64,000 bases of DNA, from assembly GCA_030323885.1 (NCBI GenBank), contig CM059187.1:135018369-135082368 (forward strand). The letters run 5' to 3'. Shown here one piece after another: positions 1 through 10,364 of the stretch. Under the pieces are notes generated by a model. The model ran no database searches, was not told the origin of the DNA, and saw only the letters and a program-made list of their open reading frames with translations. Every line of letters begins with the position of its first letter. Position 1 is the first letter of the stretch. This stretch comes from Branchipolynoe longqiensis (taxonomy: Eukaryota; Annelida; Polychaeta; Phyllodocida; Polynoidae). Both the position numbers and the translations under genes were made by a program.

Positions 1-252
1 TCTCCATCTCTCTTTGTCTACTTCCGTTTCTCTGTCCCCCTCTCTGTCTGTTTCTTTCCATCTCTCTCTGTCTACTTCTGTTTCTCTGTCCCCCTCTGTC
101 TGTTTCTCTCCATCTCTCTCTGTCTACTTGTGTTTTCTGTCTCCCTCTCTGTCTGTTTCTATATCTACATCTCTCTCTACCTGTCTATTTAGGTTTCTAT
201 ATCTCCATCTCTCTGCATATCCCTCTCTCTTCCCCCCCTCTCTCCCCCCCCC

Positions 253-285
<33 letters not shown>
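1..285. repeat. Pyrimidine-rich minisatellite ending in (TA)n
   Basis: CT-rich DNA with repeated units of about 55 bp (cTCTGTCTACTTCTGTTTCT-like), then C runs and an uninterrupted TA dinucleotide tract at about 255-286. The open frames here are translations of the repeat. Confidence 0.85.
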
Positions 286-288
<3 letters not shown>

Positions 289-1160
289 ACGCTGCTTAAT
301 TAGGACGGTAGAAGCAGTGAGGGCGGGTTGTAATGGCAAGCGTACATCATTAAATGTGAATAAGTATGTATGTTAAGTTACCGTCCGGGCTATGGTTTCC
401 GTGCAGGCGCCTCGCTAGGGTGGGCAATGTTGTGCCAGGCTGCACTGATGGACTGTTCCATCAACCCACACTGCTTTACTGCATACAGCCGCAGCCACAT
501 AAATCCAGCCCACTATGAAACAAAGTATTGTTCCTGATAATGAAACTTACAAATTGGTAGGAGGCAGGAGAATAAACGTGAGTTATGCGCACAGATAGAC
601 GGCGGCCGGCCGGCTGGGCGGGCAACCGGCCGGCCGGGTGGGTGGCGTCGGACTTAGGGGCGGTGGTGCCGGGTGATGGGGGATGAGGGGATGAGGGGCG
701 GGGGTTGCGGACGAGAGGAGGCGGGAGGAGGGAGAGCAAGAGCGAGAGTGAGAGAGAGGCTTGTTCAATACGACATTCTTTTATTTGCATGGTGAAACCA
801 CAGCCGCGACCCCCTCTGGTGGACTAGTCCTATCATACATGTCGACTCAATCGCGTATCTCCGACACACATGGGGCGCTGAGTGAAATATGCGGCCCGAT
901 ATGCAACGCCGCCTTCGCCGCGACAAAAACGGACTAAACAAAAAAAGAAAACAGTGCAACTATTTATTGCGGATCAATACAAATCTTTATTTCACATGCA
1001 ATTCTTTTAAGCGCGTCGCAATGTGCAATCAGTGGCAGCGCGTTGGATGCTATCCTATTCGCCAGGGGTCAGTTCGGGTGGCCCCGAATCTCGCCAATGG
1101 CATCGTTGGTGGACATTTTCACAATCGAAGACGGTTGCGCGCCGACTCTCTCCGGGTTAG
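286..1160. other. Unique sequence, no gene seen
   Basis: Mixed-composition DNA. A GC-rich patch at 600-735 contains CCGGCCGG-type palindromes followed by G-rich purine sequence. No homology, splice structure or RNA gene could be recognised. Confidence 0.5.
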
Positions 1161-1860
1161 AAGGCGTAGGCGATGAGGGGTGAAGGGAGGGTGGAGGGGG
1201 ATGTAGGATTGAGGGGTGGAGGATGGAGGGTGAAGGGATGGGGAAGGGGGAGAGAGGGCGAATGGAAGGGTGGGGGAGGAGAAGGGGAGGAAGAGGGAAG
1301 GGGCGGAGAAGGGAGGAAAGGGAGAGGAAGAGAGAGTGCGAGAATCAAAGCGGGTACGGATGAAAAGGGGAGGAAGAGAGAAGAGGGAAGGCACAGGGAA
1401 GAGGGAGAGGAGGAGGAGAGTTGGGAGCGGTGCTGAGAAAGAGAGTGAGAATGGAAGGGGAAGAAGGAAGGAGAGGGAGAAGGAGGGGAAGGGAGAGTAG
1501 GAGCACCAGGAGGAGAAGAAGAAGAAGAAATGATGTTGAGGGGGAAGTGGAGTTATAGGTAAAGGAGGAGTGAAAGAAAAAGGAAGCGGATGGAGAAGCG
1601 GAGGAGGTGGAGTATCAGTAGGAATAGAAGGAGGAGTACAAGGTGGAGAAGGAGGATGGGGAGTTGAAGGAGGAGTAGGAGTAGAAGGAGATGGAGGAGC
1701 AGGAGAATGAGGTGGAGGAGGAGGAGGAAGTGGAGGAGGAGGTGGAGGAGGAGGTGGAGTAGGAGGTGGAGTAGGAGTAGAAGGAGGAGCTGGAGGAGGA
1801 GGAGGAGGAGGAGCTGGAGCTGGAGGAGGAGGAGGAGGAGCTGGCTGGCAGAAGGGGGAG
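1161..1860. repeat. 700-bp polypurine tract (GGA/GGAA-rich)
   Basis: The plus strand is almost all A and G, changing from GGGAGGAAG-type sequence into (GGAGGT)n and (GGA)n near the right end. Minus-strand poly-proline frames across it are artefacts of the composition. Confidence 0.9.
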
Positions 1861-2400
1861 GACCTGGCAGAGGGCCGGAAAATAAATAGGAAGTGTGTTT
1901 GTTGGGCGGGCCTCGGCGCGGGCGAGCCGTGGGGCGGACTAGCGGGCGCAGTGGTCATTCCGGCTGCCCATTGTAATGGCCCTTATAGATTATGCACAAC
2001 ATGATACGGCTATGGATGAACCAATAAATTTCTGAATTACCAGTCCAGCCACCGACCTCGGTCTCCGGGCGGCGGGCGGGGGGGCGGGGGGCGGCGGGCG
2101 GCGGGCGGCGGGCGGCGGGCGGCGGGGGCGCCTCGGTCGGTGCGCCCGCCCTCTATATTTCAAATGGAAAATTCAAATACGCCGGTCGGGCTTATCGCCC
2201 CGCCCGATGCGCCGTATAAAAATGGCGGGAGATCTACGAGGCGTCGGCGTGTCTTATCTCCAGCCCCTGCCGGCCATATAGGAATGGGTGAAAAACCCAT
2301 AAATTATTGACACTCAAGGCCCAATTTGAATTCCTACCCCTGCCTCAATCTTACTGCCCGGCCACCCGACTGCCAGCAAGTATAACACTTCGCCATGCAT
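1861..2400. other. CpG-rich unique island with G4-prone array and TATA-like box
   Basis: The interval holds a (GGGCGGC)n array at 2068-2127, which is G-quadruplex-prone, and then non-repetitive sequence with AT-rich patches such as CATAAATTATTG. A TATA-like string GTATAAAAAT lies at 2213-2222. No coding sequence was identified downstream. This could be regulatory DNA, but I cannot test conservation. Confidence 0.35.
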
Positions 2401-2468
2401 TAAGCTAAAAAGAAAATAATGTTGGGGATGGCGGGCGCGGCTGGTGGCCAGCGACATCTAGCGGCAGT

Positions 2469-2645
2469 GTGGGTGGGGGAAATGGCGGGGGAGGAGGGAG
2501 GGGCTGGGGCGGGTGGAGTGAGGGGGGAAGGGGAGGGGAGGGGGTGGGGGAGCCGGGATGTAGGGGTGGGTGGGACTGGGAGAGAGGGGTGAATGGGGTG
2601 AATGGGGTGAATGGGGTGAAGAGGGTGATGGGGGGGGGGGGGGGC
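2469..2645. repeat. G-rich repeat with (GGGTGAAT)n and a poly-G run
   Basis: GGGGA-rich purine sequence is followed by four GGGTGAAT units near 2588-2620 and an uninterrupted G run near 2630-2643. Confidence 0.8.
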
Positions 2646-2796
2646 AAGGTTGGCAATCGACAAGACATTGCTTTTGAAAGAATGATTCGCATCATACGTC
2701 GTGGCGCCATCAATAATTGAATTGCGAATTTCAGAGTGTGGCTGATAAGATGTCTGGCGGATGATATGCCGGGTCGGCGCGCCGCTTTACTGCAAC

Positions 2797-2804
2797 TATA
2801 TAAA
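2797..2804 (+). promoter_or_regulatory. Candidate core promoter TATA box
   Basis: TATATAAA followed by GGC sits in GC-rich DNA, the classic arrangement of a TATA box and GC-rich flank. A start site would fall near 2827-2832. The first ATG downstream is at 2902. It opens a 108-codon frame that runs into CA-repeat sequence and looks non-coding. No gene can be assigned, so this is a motif-level call only. Confidence 0.3.
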
Positions 2805-2829
2805 GGCACGGGGCGCCGGCACTAACGCG

Positions 2830-3480
2830 ATCTTACGACACGCCTCCCCTCTGCCGCCGCCACCGCCGCCCACAACTCGACATTAACGCCACGCCCGAAA
2901 TATGACCGCTGTCAGATTGCAATGGGAATGGACAATATTTCTAATTAGGGAAATGTACAGACGACTGCCTGCCTGCGCCCGCACCTCAGCACTCCGCGGC
3001 CGCGGCCCGCGGCCCGCCACCCACCACCTGCCACCCGCCATCCGCCGTGCGCGACGCGCCACCCGCTACCCGCCACTGCTTGTAGATAGCCTATATAGCG
3101 CCACAGCCGCCACGCCGCATGGTGGCGCCACGACGCCCGCGCACACGTTCACACACACATACACACACACACACAGCGCCGCGCCTTCCCCATTACCCAC
3201 ATCCGCTTACCACAGCGCCACCTTTTGACTTCTCCCGGCGACGGGTGACGGTCGCTGCCTCGCAGTTATTTTCAACATTTGTGGGAGACATTACTTTATT
3301 CTAAATACACGCGCCCGGCCGGCGGACGGCAATGGGATCGGCCCGCAATCTGCGCCGGCCCAGCCCGGCCCCGGCCCGGCACGAATGTTGATTCGGCGTG
3401 CGCCGGCCCGTACCCGGCGTACGCCGCCTACAAATTAGGCGCTCCGTGCAGATCCCGCTTCCTTTAGGACAGTGTTGGAT
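2830..3480. other. GC-rich unique DNA with CpG clusters and a short (CA)n
   Basis: CpG-dense sequence (GCCGCGGCCGCGG-type around 2990-3070, CCGGCCC-type around 3310-3420) with a short CA tract near 3150-3178. No recognisable protein. Confidence 0.4.
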
Positions 3481-4040
3481 CTGTCATTACCCCCCCCCCC
3501 ACCTCCCCCGCCCGGCTCCTCCTCCCTCTCCTCCCCGTCTCCCTCCTCCTTCTCCTCCTCTACCTCCTCGCCCCGCCCACCCGCTGTGACGTCACGGGGA
3601 CGTCCTTACTGCGCTTCCTCCTGGCGGACACCGCGCGCACTTGAGAGAAGTAGGTGTAGGAGACGGAGGGGACTGCGGGGGGGGGGGGAGGGGTTGCTGA
3701 AGTAGAGGTGATGCGTGGGGGGGGGGGGGGGGTATTGGGATAAGGGTATAGCCATGTAGAATAATATGGGTGTTTTGGGGCATTTTAGTAGAACCCTGTC
3801 TCCCTTCTCTCTCCTGCTGTCTTGCTCTCTCTCTCTCTCTCTCTGCCCCCTCCTCTCTCTTCCACAAATCTCTCGATCTTCCCTTTACCTCATTTCTCTC
3901 CCCCCCCCCTTTATCCCCCCCCCCCAATTATCTCGCTCTCCCCTTTATCTCCTCCTCTCTCTGTCCTCCACTTCACTCTCCCCATTTCTCTCGCTCTCCA
4001 TTTGCTCTCCTCTCTATCTCGCTCTCTCAGTGTCTTTCTC
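3481..4040. repeat. CT-rich and poly-G simple sequence
   Basis: C-rich sequence at 3488-3600 is followed by two long G runs near 3677-3689 and 3717-3733, then a TC-rich polypyrimidine tract at 3790-4035. Confidence 0.85.
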
Positions 4041-4414
4041 AACAGGTGACACAGCACCGTAGGCACGTACGTGTGTGTGTTGAGGGGTGGGGTGGCGGTG
4101 GGGGCGGGAGATGGCGGGGTCAGGTAGGTCATGCACGTCAGGGGCGCATGATGCATCAGAGTTAAGGGTGTGGGGTGTGGGAATTGGAAGACGGGGAGAA
4201 GTGAGTTTGTCAGAGAAGAAGGAATCATCATCTGTAAACAGCCCTCACCGCACAAAGGAGTCGGGAGATTCTCTAACTTTACACACGTAATTATTGTGAT
4301 GTCCTTATATAATAATACTGCCTCTTTCTTTCTATGATAAACTGACATTCGCAATACAGATGCTACCTTACTGATTTAATTAGCATATTACGCACTGTGG
4401 TCAAATTCCACTGG

Positions 4415-4935
4415 GTTTTTGTGTGTGTTTTTATTCTTTTGTGTGTGTTCTGTGTGTGTTTTGCATGTGTGTGTTTTGTTTCCGTTTTTCAGCGTGTGCT
4501 TTCTGTGTTTGTGTATGTTTTATGTATGTTTTGTGTGTTCTGTGTGTGTTTTGCATGTGTGTGTTTTGTTTCCGTTTTTCAGTGTGTGCTTTCTGTGTTT
4601 GTGTATGTTTTATGTATGTTTTGTGTGTGTTCTGTGTGTGTTTTGCATGTGTGTGTTTTGTTTCCGTTTTTCAGTGTGTGCTTTCTGTGTTTGTGTATGT
4701 TTTATGTATGTTTTGTGTATGTTCTGTGTGTGTTTTGCGTGTGTGTCTTTTGTTTCCGTTTTTCAGTGTGTGCTTTCTGTGTTTGTGTATGATTTATGTA
4801 TGTTTTGTGTGTGTTTTGTGTGTGTTTTGTGTGTGTTTTGTGTATGTGTTTTGTGTGTATTTTGGGGAGTTTGGGGAGTATGTTTTGTGTGTGTGTTTGT
4901 GTGTTTTTTGTGTATGTTTTTGTGTGCGTTTTTAG
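4415..4935. repeat. Minisatellite, about 90-92 bp unit, four copies
   Basis: TG-rich units carry the recurrent string TCCGTTTTTCAG at 4481, 4571, 4663 and 4755 (spacing 90, 92, 92), then degrade into (TGTGTTTTG)n. Cys/Val/Phe-rich plus-strand frames are artefacts. The flanks (4041-4414 and 4936-5200) show nothing recognisable. Confidence 0.85.
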
Positions 4936-5212
4936 AACTGGTTGATTTCAATCTCTAACTCATGCTAACGTGTATTCTATAAATGCACACAGCCAACCAT
5001 ACCAGGCTTGGAAGTGGGTCGATCTAATCCGCATAAGCATTAACCCATAAGTTGAGCCCATTTTGAGCAGTAGCTCATAATAATTGGTTGAGTTGGGAAA
5101 TGAACAATAACACTTAAGGGTGGAAGTGGGAAGTGGGAGGGAGGAGGGGGTAGGAGGAAGGGGGACGATCTGTTGTTACTGTTGGGAAACGAGGGCGATT
5201 CCCAGTTAAACG

Positions 5213-5268
5213 CCGTCCTGATATGGCCTTAGATGTTGCCAGAACGCAAAACTCCAACAACCAACCAA
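5213..5268 (+). mobile_element. Tail-only SINE/LINE insertion with 12-bp TSD
   Basis: A 56-bp piece matching only the 3' end of the window's main SINE family (from CCTGATATG to the CAACAACCAACC tail). It is bracketed by CCCAGTTAAACG at 5201-5212 and 5269-5280. The perfect 12-bp duplication marks an independent, extremely 5'-truncated retroinsertion. Confidence 0.75.
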
Positions 5269-5545
5269 CCCAGTTAAACGGGCCGAGTGAATGTGGCGGA
5301 TGTGAGTAGTATACGGCGAGAGTGGATGTGCGCAGGCAGCAGGTGCCGTCACTTCCGGTCTGGTTTAACTTGACGAGAGTTCATTTAACAACTTCCGGTC
5401 GGCCTCCGTGCTGCACACTAAACTGTTCCCGCCCCGGTTTCGAGTGTAGGTCCCGCGACAATGTCTGCCTCTGTCAGTGGCCATATAGATCTACGTGGTA
5501 TGTGGTATACGGTATGCAGTATGCGAATGCGACAACAAATGGAAA

Positions 5546-5901
5546 GGCGGCTGTCACGCCTCGTCGGATTGAGCAACGGACAGAATTGTATAGTCCAGTG
5601 GTGATAAGTATCAAAATGTATTAAAATCTGTCAAAATGTTGTGCTATCGGGTCAATGGCTGCTGGACGAACGGACATGAAATGGACATAAAACTGACATG
5701 AAACGGACATGAAAAGGACATGAAACAGACATGAATGGATAGCCAACAAACAAAACAAACTCAAACCGGACAAGAACCATTGATGTCAATCGGGCGGCGT
5801 CAGTTCCTAGTTTTGTGCATGTTCAAAACTTTGATGGACACAAATCGGACATTGTTCGTTTTCTGTCCGTTTCCCCCAATCCGGTGAGGTGTGACAGGGC
5901 C
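5546..5901. mobile_element. Harbinger-like MITE C, filled with GGACATGAAA motifs
   Basis: Terminal inverted repeats pair the left end (GGCGGCTGTCACGCCTC) with the complement of the right end (GAGGTGTGACAGGGCC), with mismatches. The interior holds consecutive GGACATGAAA-type units around 5670-5740. No transposase frame is present, so it is non-autonomous. The target duplication is unclear here. The superfamily call rests on TIR similarity to the element at 35366-36349, which has a TAA duplication. Confidence 0.6.
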
Positions 5902-5924
5902 TTAAAGCATGAAACCGCATGGTG

Positions 5925-6215
5925 CTGCTTCCATATGTCCGGTTGCCAGCCGAGTCAAACCAAATAACTTACAAAAATTGCTACCTAACCTCGCACTCTG
6001 CATTATTAGGAATCGGCAAGTACTGGTGAGCACAGATTCAGGATAATGAGACCGAGTGGGACATCAGATCATGGTGCCAGCAGATAAGTCTCCTAGTAGT
6101 ACGGCAGCACTAAAAAGACTCGTCCGTTAGTGTGCATACGGTCACAAGTCAGCATCCGTCCTGATATGACATGACATTCGATGTTGCTCGGATGTAAAAC
6201 CACGACAAACTAACT
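5925..6215 (+). mobile_element. tRNA-derived SINE, main family, diverged copy
   Basis: It shares the family landmarks in order: GAGTCAAACC, the GCATTATTAGGA block, TCAGGATAATG, GCAGCACTA, GTCACAAGTC, then a tail with the variant GATGTTGCTCGGATGTAAAA and ACAAAC. The tRNA head is eroded. Confidence 0.7.
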
Positions 6216-6239
6216 CACCTCAGTGTTGCCCACCCTTTT

Positions 6240-6696
6240 GTTTGGTTTGTTGTTTGAGTTTTACGTCCTGGCAACATCGTAGATCATATCAGGAGAGGTA
6301 TTGACTTGTGACAGTGCGCACTCATGGCGACTTAATAGTACTGCCCGCTGGGAGATCAGGCCACCAGCACCATGGCTTGATATCCCACTCAGTCACATTA
6401 TCCTGAGACTGAGCCAACCAGGCCTTGCCCTATCCTAATAACATTGAGCACCTGGCTAGGAAGCGAGGCGACTTAATAGTACTGCCCGCTGGGAGATCAG
6501 GCCACCAGCACCATGGCTTGATATCCCACTCAGTCACATTATCCTGACACTGAGCCAACCAGGCCTTGCCCTATCCTAATAACATTGAGCACCTGGCTAG
6601 GAAGCGACAAATATCACTATTATACGGTTTACTCGACCAGGAACCGAACTCCTGATCTCAGGTACATGAGGCCCGCTCTCTACCGATTCGGCCACC
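6240..6696 (-). mobile_element. SINE, main family, with internal 141-bp tandem duplication
   Basis: Reverse-orientation copy: tail near 6240, tRNA-like head ending ACCGATTCGGCCACC near 6695. The body segment starting GGCGACTTAATAGT at 6326 recurs at 6467 (period 141) with almost no differences; one is GAGACTG versus GACACTG. Confidence 0.8.
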
Positions 6697-6740
6697 TTCG
6701 ATGTTGCTCGGATGTAAAACCACAAACAAACAAACCTCTG
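6697..6740 (+). mobile_element. SINE tail fragment
   Basis: The variant tail (TTCGATGTTGCTCGGATGTA, then CCACAAACAAACAAAC) directly abuts the head of the preceding reverse SINE. Confidence 0.55.
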
Positions 6741-6770
6741 TGCCCACCCGTTCGGAAACACTCGGCTTAC

Positions 6771-6832
6771 ACGGGCCGGATCCGCCCCGTGTACCGCGGA
6801 TCCGGCCCGTGTAACGCGGATCCGGCCCTGAA
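6771..6832. repeat. Short tandem repeat, about 21 bp, three units
   Basis: Units built on CGGATCCGGCCCGTGTA are repeated three times with small changes. Confidence 0.7.
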
Positions 6833-6862
6833 CTACCAGCGCGCGTGACACCGGCTGGACAC

Positions 6863-6917
6863 CCGTCCTGATATGACCTTAGATGTTGCCAGGACGTAAA
6901 ACTCCAACAACCAACCA
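6863..6917 (+). mobile_element. Second tail-only insertion with about 13-bp TSD
   Basis: A 55-bp 3' end of the SINE family lies between ACCGGCTGGACAC (6850-6862) and ACCGGCTGTACAC (6918-6930), which differ at one base. The breakpoint near CCTGATATG is nearly the same as in the copy at 5213-5268. Confidence 0.7.
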
Positions 6918-6930
6918 ACCGGCTGTACAC

Positions 6931-7587
6931 ACTCAGGAAGCACGGCCGACATTTCAGTCGTCCTCCCCATCTCTCACTAGCGCCCACCTCCCCCCACCCA
7001 CCCACCCACACCCACTCACCCACACACACACCACCACCACTCGCACCACCATGCGGGTACTCTTACACTCCCCGACTCAAATTGCTCGGGTAAGAAAAGC
7101 CTCAGGACTCTTTAATCTAATCCTTTCTACAGACAAGTGAACACAAGTGCTCCCCCCCCCCCCCAACACACCCCACAAGACATCACACACCACATAAACA
7201 TACACATTGGCCTGACATTCGATGACTCCTTTCGTTCTGTTCATAGAATTCCGCCAGGTTCGTGTTTCACCGCAGCTGTTCAAACGCCGTGAACCATCAG
7301 GTAACATTCACTGCCATCACTGGTATGATGTGGGTACAGGCCACAGGACACGCCCCTTCCCAGGGCATCCACGTATATATATGTATATATATGTGATGTA
7401 TAATCATTATGCGAGAATAAATGCGCCCAAGGGAATTATTATTATTAATTGTTCTATTGCTTATCGGTAACCCCTATTCTCGATGTCTTCACTTCTTCTC
7501 CTAAATCTGGTACATCGGCCCAAACCCTAACTCTGGGCACTCCCATTATCATTCGCGCCCGAGAATTTGTCCTGTATATATTATATA
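6931..7587. other. Unique sequence with short CA/CCA and poly-C tracts
   Basis: Contains CCCACC/CACACC repeats near 6990-7050 and a C run near 7151-7164. Nothing coding was recognised. Confidence 0.4.
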
Positions 7588-7840
7588 CAGGGTCCGTACA
7601 TATGTGACGATATGGAATTCAAGGCTATTTCAAGGCTTTTCAAGGCTGTTTTTGATAGGAATTCAAGACTATTTTCATTTGGGGGGAGGGGGGGGGGATG
7701 GTGATTTCGGACTAATTTAGATCAGTGGGAATTCAAGGTTTTTTCAAGACTAATTACCCAAAATAGCTTAAAATCAAGGCTTGTCAAGGCCTTGAAATGG
7801 TGCGAATGAAGTTCAAGACTTTCCAGGCTTCGGATGGATC
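7588..7840. mobile_element. hAT-like MITE, copy 1
   Basis: The left end starts CAGGGTCCGTACA and the right end is the complement of CTGGATCCATCC. The body is rich in TTCAAGGCTNTTTTCAAGGC-like words. A second copy lies inverted at 52376-52664. The flanking octamers ATTATATA and TATATATA are nearly identical but AT-rich, so the 8-bp duplication expected for hAT is only suggestive. Confidence 0.45.
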
Positions 7841-7877
7841 CAGTATATATATTGTGGGGATGATGAAAATGGGAAAT

Positions 7878-7945
7878 ATTGCGCCTAGAGCAGGATTCCG
7901 GGATAGTGTGCTAACCATTATACCACCTAGGCTCAGTGATTTCAT
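7878..7945 (-). other. tRNA-like sequence (tRNA pseudogene or SINE head)
   Basis: On the minus strand it reads GGTGGTATAATGGTTAGCAC, a good tRNA D-arm/A-box region. It continues to GGAATCCTGC where a T-arm B box would be. The B box is degenerate, so a functional tRNA is unlikely. Confidence 0.4.
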
Positions 7946-8039
7946 CACCATATCCATGCTTACCTGTCTATGTGCTTCCTTGCCTGAGAGGTCAGTGCAG
8001 ACCACTACATATATAATACATTTCCATTTTCCCCATTCA

Positions 8040-8575
8040 CAGAGCTAACAGTGAGGGTCCGAAATTAGCGGTAGCATTACAAGCAAATGCTAGTCAGTTT
8101 TGCTACCACACTTGGCTGGGTAATAGCAATAATTTGCTAGGAGCCCCCCCCCCCCCCCCCCCAAAAAAAACCCAACAAAGTGAAAGTATGATCCACAAAT
8201 TGCAATACTTGGGTCCATTCCACTTCGGTCCAAATGTTACCATGTATAAAATATAAGATAATATGTATGATAACTCCTGGCTACGTTCCAACCATGTATG
8301 TTGCATCCTTTTATCACATCGTGACCTTACTATAAAAATGTTCTGACAAAGTGACCAAATAGGTGTTATGGGTGTAAAAATGTATATCTACAAAAGGCTA
8401 TCATGCAGTTACACAACTGTTTCTCAACTGGTATTTTTCACTGAGATATATTAAAATGATATTGTTCTATCTGCTTTGCTGTCATGCAGTTACACAGCTT
8501 CACTCCTCATTATCTTGAACGCACCATTTTGTCAGATAGAACTTTTTTATAGTAAGGTCGCGACATTGCAACTCC
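8040..8575. other. Unique AT-rich sequence with one C/A homopolymer junction
   Basis: A long C run near 8144-8162 is followed directly by a run of A. The rest shows no recognisable feature. The phrase GTTCCAACCATGTATGTTGCA near 8285 matches the minisatellite that starts at 8812. Confidence 0.4.
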
Positions 8576-8579
8576 ATGT

Positions 8580-8745
8580 ACCAGACGGGGTGGCTGAATG
8601 AGTTAGAGCATCCATCTCCTGTGTTGGTACACCGTGGGTTCGAACCCTGATCGAGTCAAACCTATGACTTAAATATTGATACTTGTCGCTTCCTGCCCAG
8701 GGGCTCGCTATTATTAGGATAGAGCAAGGACTAGTGGAATGAGGA
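8580..8745 (+). mobile_element. SINE 5' part, GACGGGGTGGC-head subfamily
   Basis: The tRNA-derived head has an A-box-like GGTGGCTGAATGAGTTAGAG and a B box GGGTTCGAACCC. It is followed by GAGTCAAACC and TACTTGTCGCTTCCT, then breaks off after GCAAGGACTAGTG. Confidence 0.75.
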
Positions 8746-8811
8746 AGACCAATCGTCCACGACTGAAATTTCCCCTGCTTAAACAACTAATGTACACACA
8801 AATATGTATGT

Positions 8812-9330
8812 AGAATATCTCCTGTGTATGTTCCAACAATGTAAGATATGCCATTTTCTCACATCGCAAATATGCAGGATATCTCCCGTCTATGCTCCAA
8901 CCAGGTAAGGTTTACCTATTTCTCACATTGCAACTATGTATGTTATCTCCTGTATATGTTCCAACCATGTAAGATGCAACCTTTTCTCACATTGCAACCA
9001 TGTATGATATCTCCTGTCTATGTTCCAACCATGCAAGATATGCCCCTTTCTCACATTGCAACTGTGTACGATATCTCCTGTATATGTTCCAACCATGTAA
9101 GATATGCCCTTTTGTCACATTGCAACTGCGTACGATTTCTCCTGGCTATGTTCCAACCATGTAAGATGCACCCTTTTCTCACATTGCAACCATGTACTAT
9201 TATATCTCCTGCCTATGTTCCAACCATGTGAGATATGCCCCTTTCTCACATTGTAACTGCGTATGATATCTCCTGTCTATGTTCCGACCATGTAAGACAT
9301 GCCCTTTTAAGTTTTATCACATTGCTCCTA
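8812..9330. repeat. Minisatellite, 62-65 bp unit, about eight copies
   Basis: Units contain ATCTCCTGTCTATGTTCCAA, CCATGTAAGATATGCC and CTCACATTGCAAC. Unit starts fall near 8815, 8878, 8943, 9008, 9070, 9135, 9202 and 9269. Confidence 0.85.
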
Positions 9331-9880
9331 CGTTGGATGTCTCCAACCATCACATTATGCAATTTTAACTATACCATACATTAACTGCCATTTTGCTCTT
9401 ATATATATTATCATTCAATTCCTCTCTTTCAAGATTTACGCTGATTACAGAATCAGATGAAGGTACAAAACGCACACAATTCCTGGTTACAACCCATCTC
9501 CTGAGTGGATGAATATCGCTGACACTCTGGCAACAATCGCTTGGGCAATGATGTCGGTAGTAACATAGCAAAGTGGATGATACATTGGTGCATGATGAAT
9601 ATATCCTACACCTCTCATATTGCGCCCAATCTGTGTAGTAAATTCCCCCCTACCACACGGTTTATTTACAGCCCCCTCCCCACCCCACACACACACTCTC
9701 ACCCACCATCCCCCAACCGCCATACACAGAGACATGATATGTATTCCCCTTGTTCAGCTCACCTGGATGTATGTGGTACTTAACACGTCTAACCCCACTG
9801 TGACAAGCACTGCTCATAACATGTAGTAATATACACCATTCTTTACACTGCGTCTGCGTGTATTCAAAGTGCGCACCATG
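9331..9880. other. Unique sequence, no gene seen
   Basis: Moderately AT-rich with a CACCC/CACAC patch at 9660-9710. No coding or structural feature was recognised. Confidence 0.4.
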
Positions 9881-9884
9881 TTCC

Positions 9885-10170
9885 CTTCAATCACACCCAC
9901 ACAATTACTCACACACTCACCCACCCACTCACTCACCCACACACACACTCACATACCCACACAATCACTCACACACACTTACTCACCCACACACCCACGC
10001 ACATACCCACATAATCACCCACACCCACACACTCACTCACACACACTCACCCACCCATCCACTCACTCACATACCCACACAATCACTCACACACACTTAC
10101 TCACCCACACACCCACTCACATACCCACATAATCACCCACACCCACCCATATACCCACCCACGCACCGTT
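9885..10170. repeat. (CACACTCACCCA)n-type microsatellite
   Basis: A, C and T only, in short degenerate units (CACTCACC, ACACAATC). A roughly 115-bp segment is repeated as a higher-order unit (about 9945-10020 and 10065-10135). Confidence 0.85.
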
Positions 10171-10364
10171 TAGCACGTAACGCCTGACAAGTTTAACCTT
10201 ATTTTTCTTAGTGGGGGTAGGGGTTAACATGTCCTAAACATGGCGTGAATCAAGAGAATATCGATTTACCCTCCAACCCCACCCTCACCAACACCGCCCA
10301 CTCCCACCAACACCGCCACTCCTACTTTCCCCAATGGCGGCGTGTGTGTGATGTAGTGTGAGTG

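Noticed and set aside
1119..1958. 279-residue Pro/Ser-rich minus-strand frame
   Set aside because: It is the complement of a polypurine tract; composition explains the absence of stops.
2902..3228. 108-residue frame downstream of the TATA box
   Set aside because: Arg/Pro/Ala-rich then CA-repeat-derived; no domain or codon pattern of a real protein.
4397..4958. Cys/Val/Phe-rich frames resembling membrane proteins
   Set aside because: All three are translations of a TG-rich minisatellite.
5322..5624. 100-residue frame with a Cys-rich stretch that might look like a small secreted peptide
   Set aside because: No signal peptide, no recognised cysteine framework, and its 3' end lies in MITE C.
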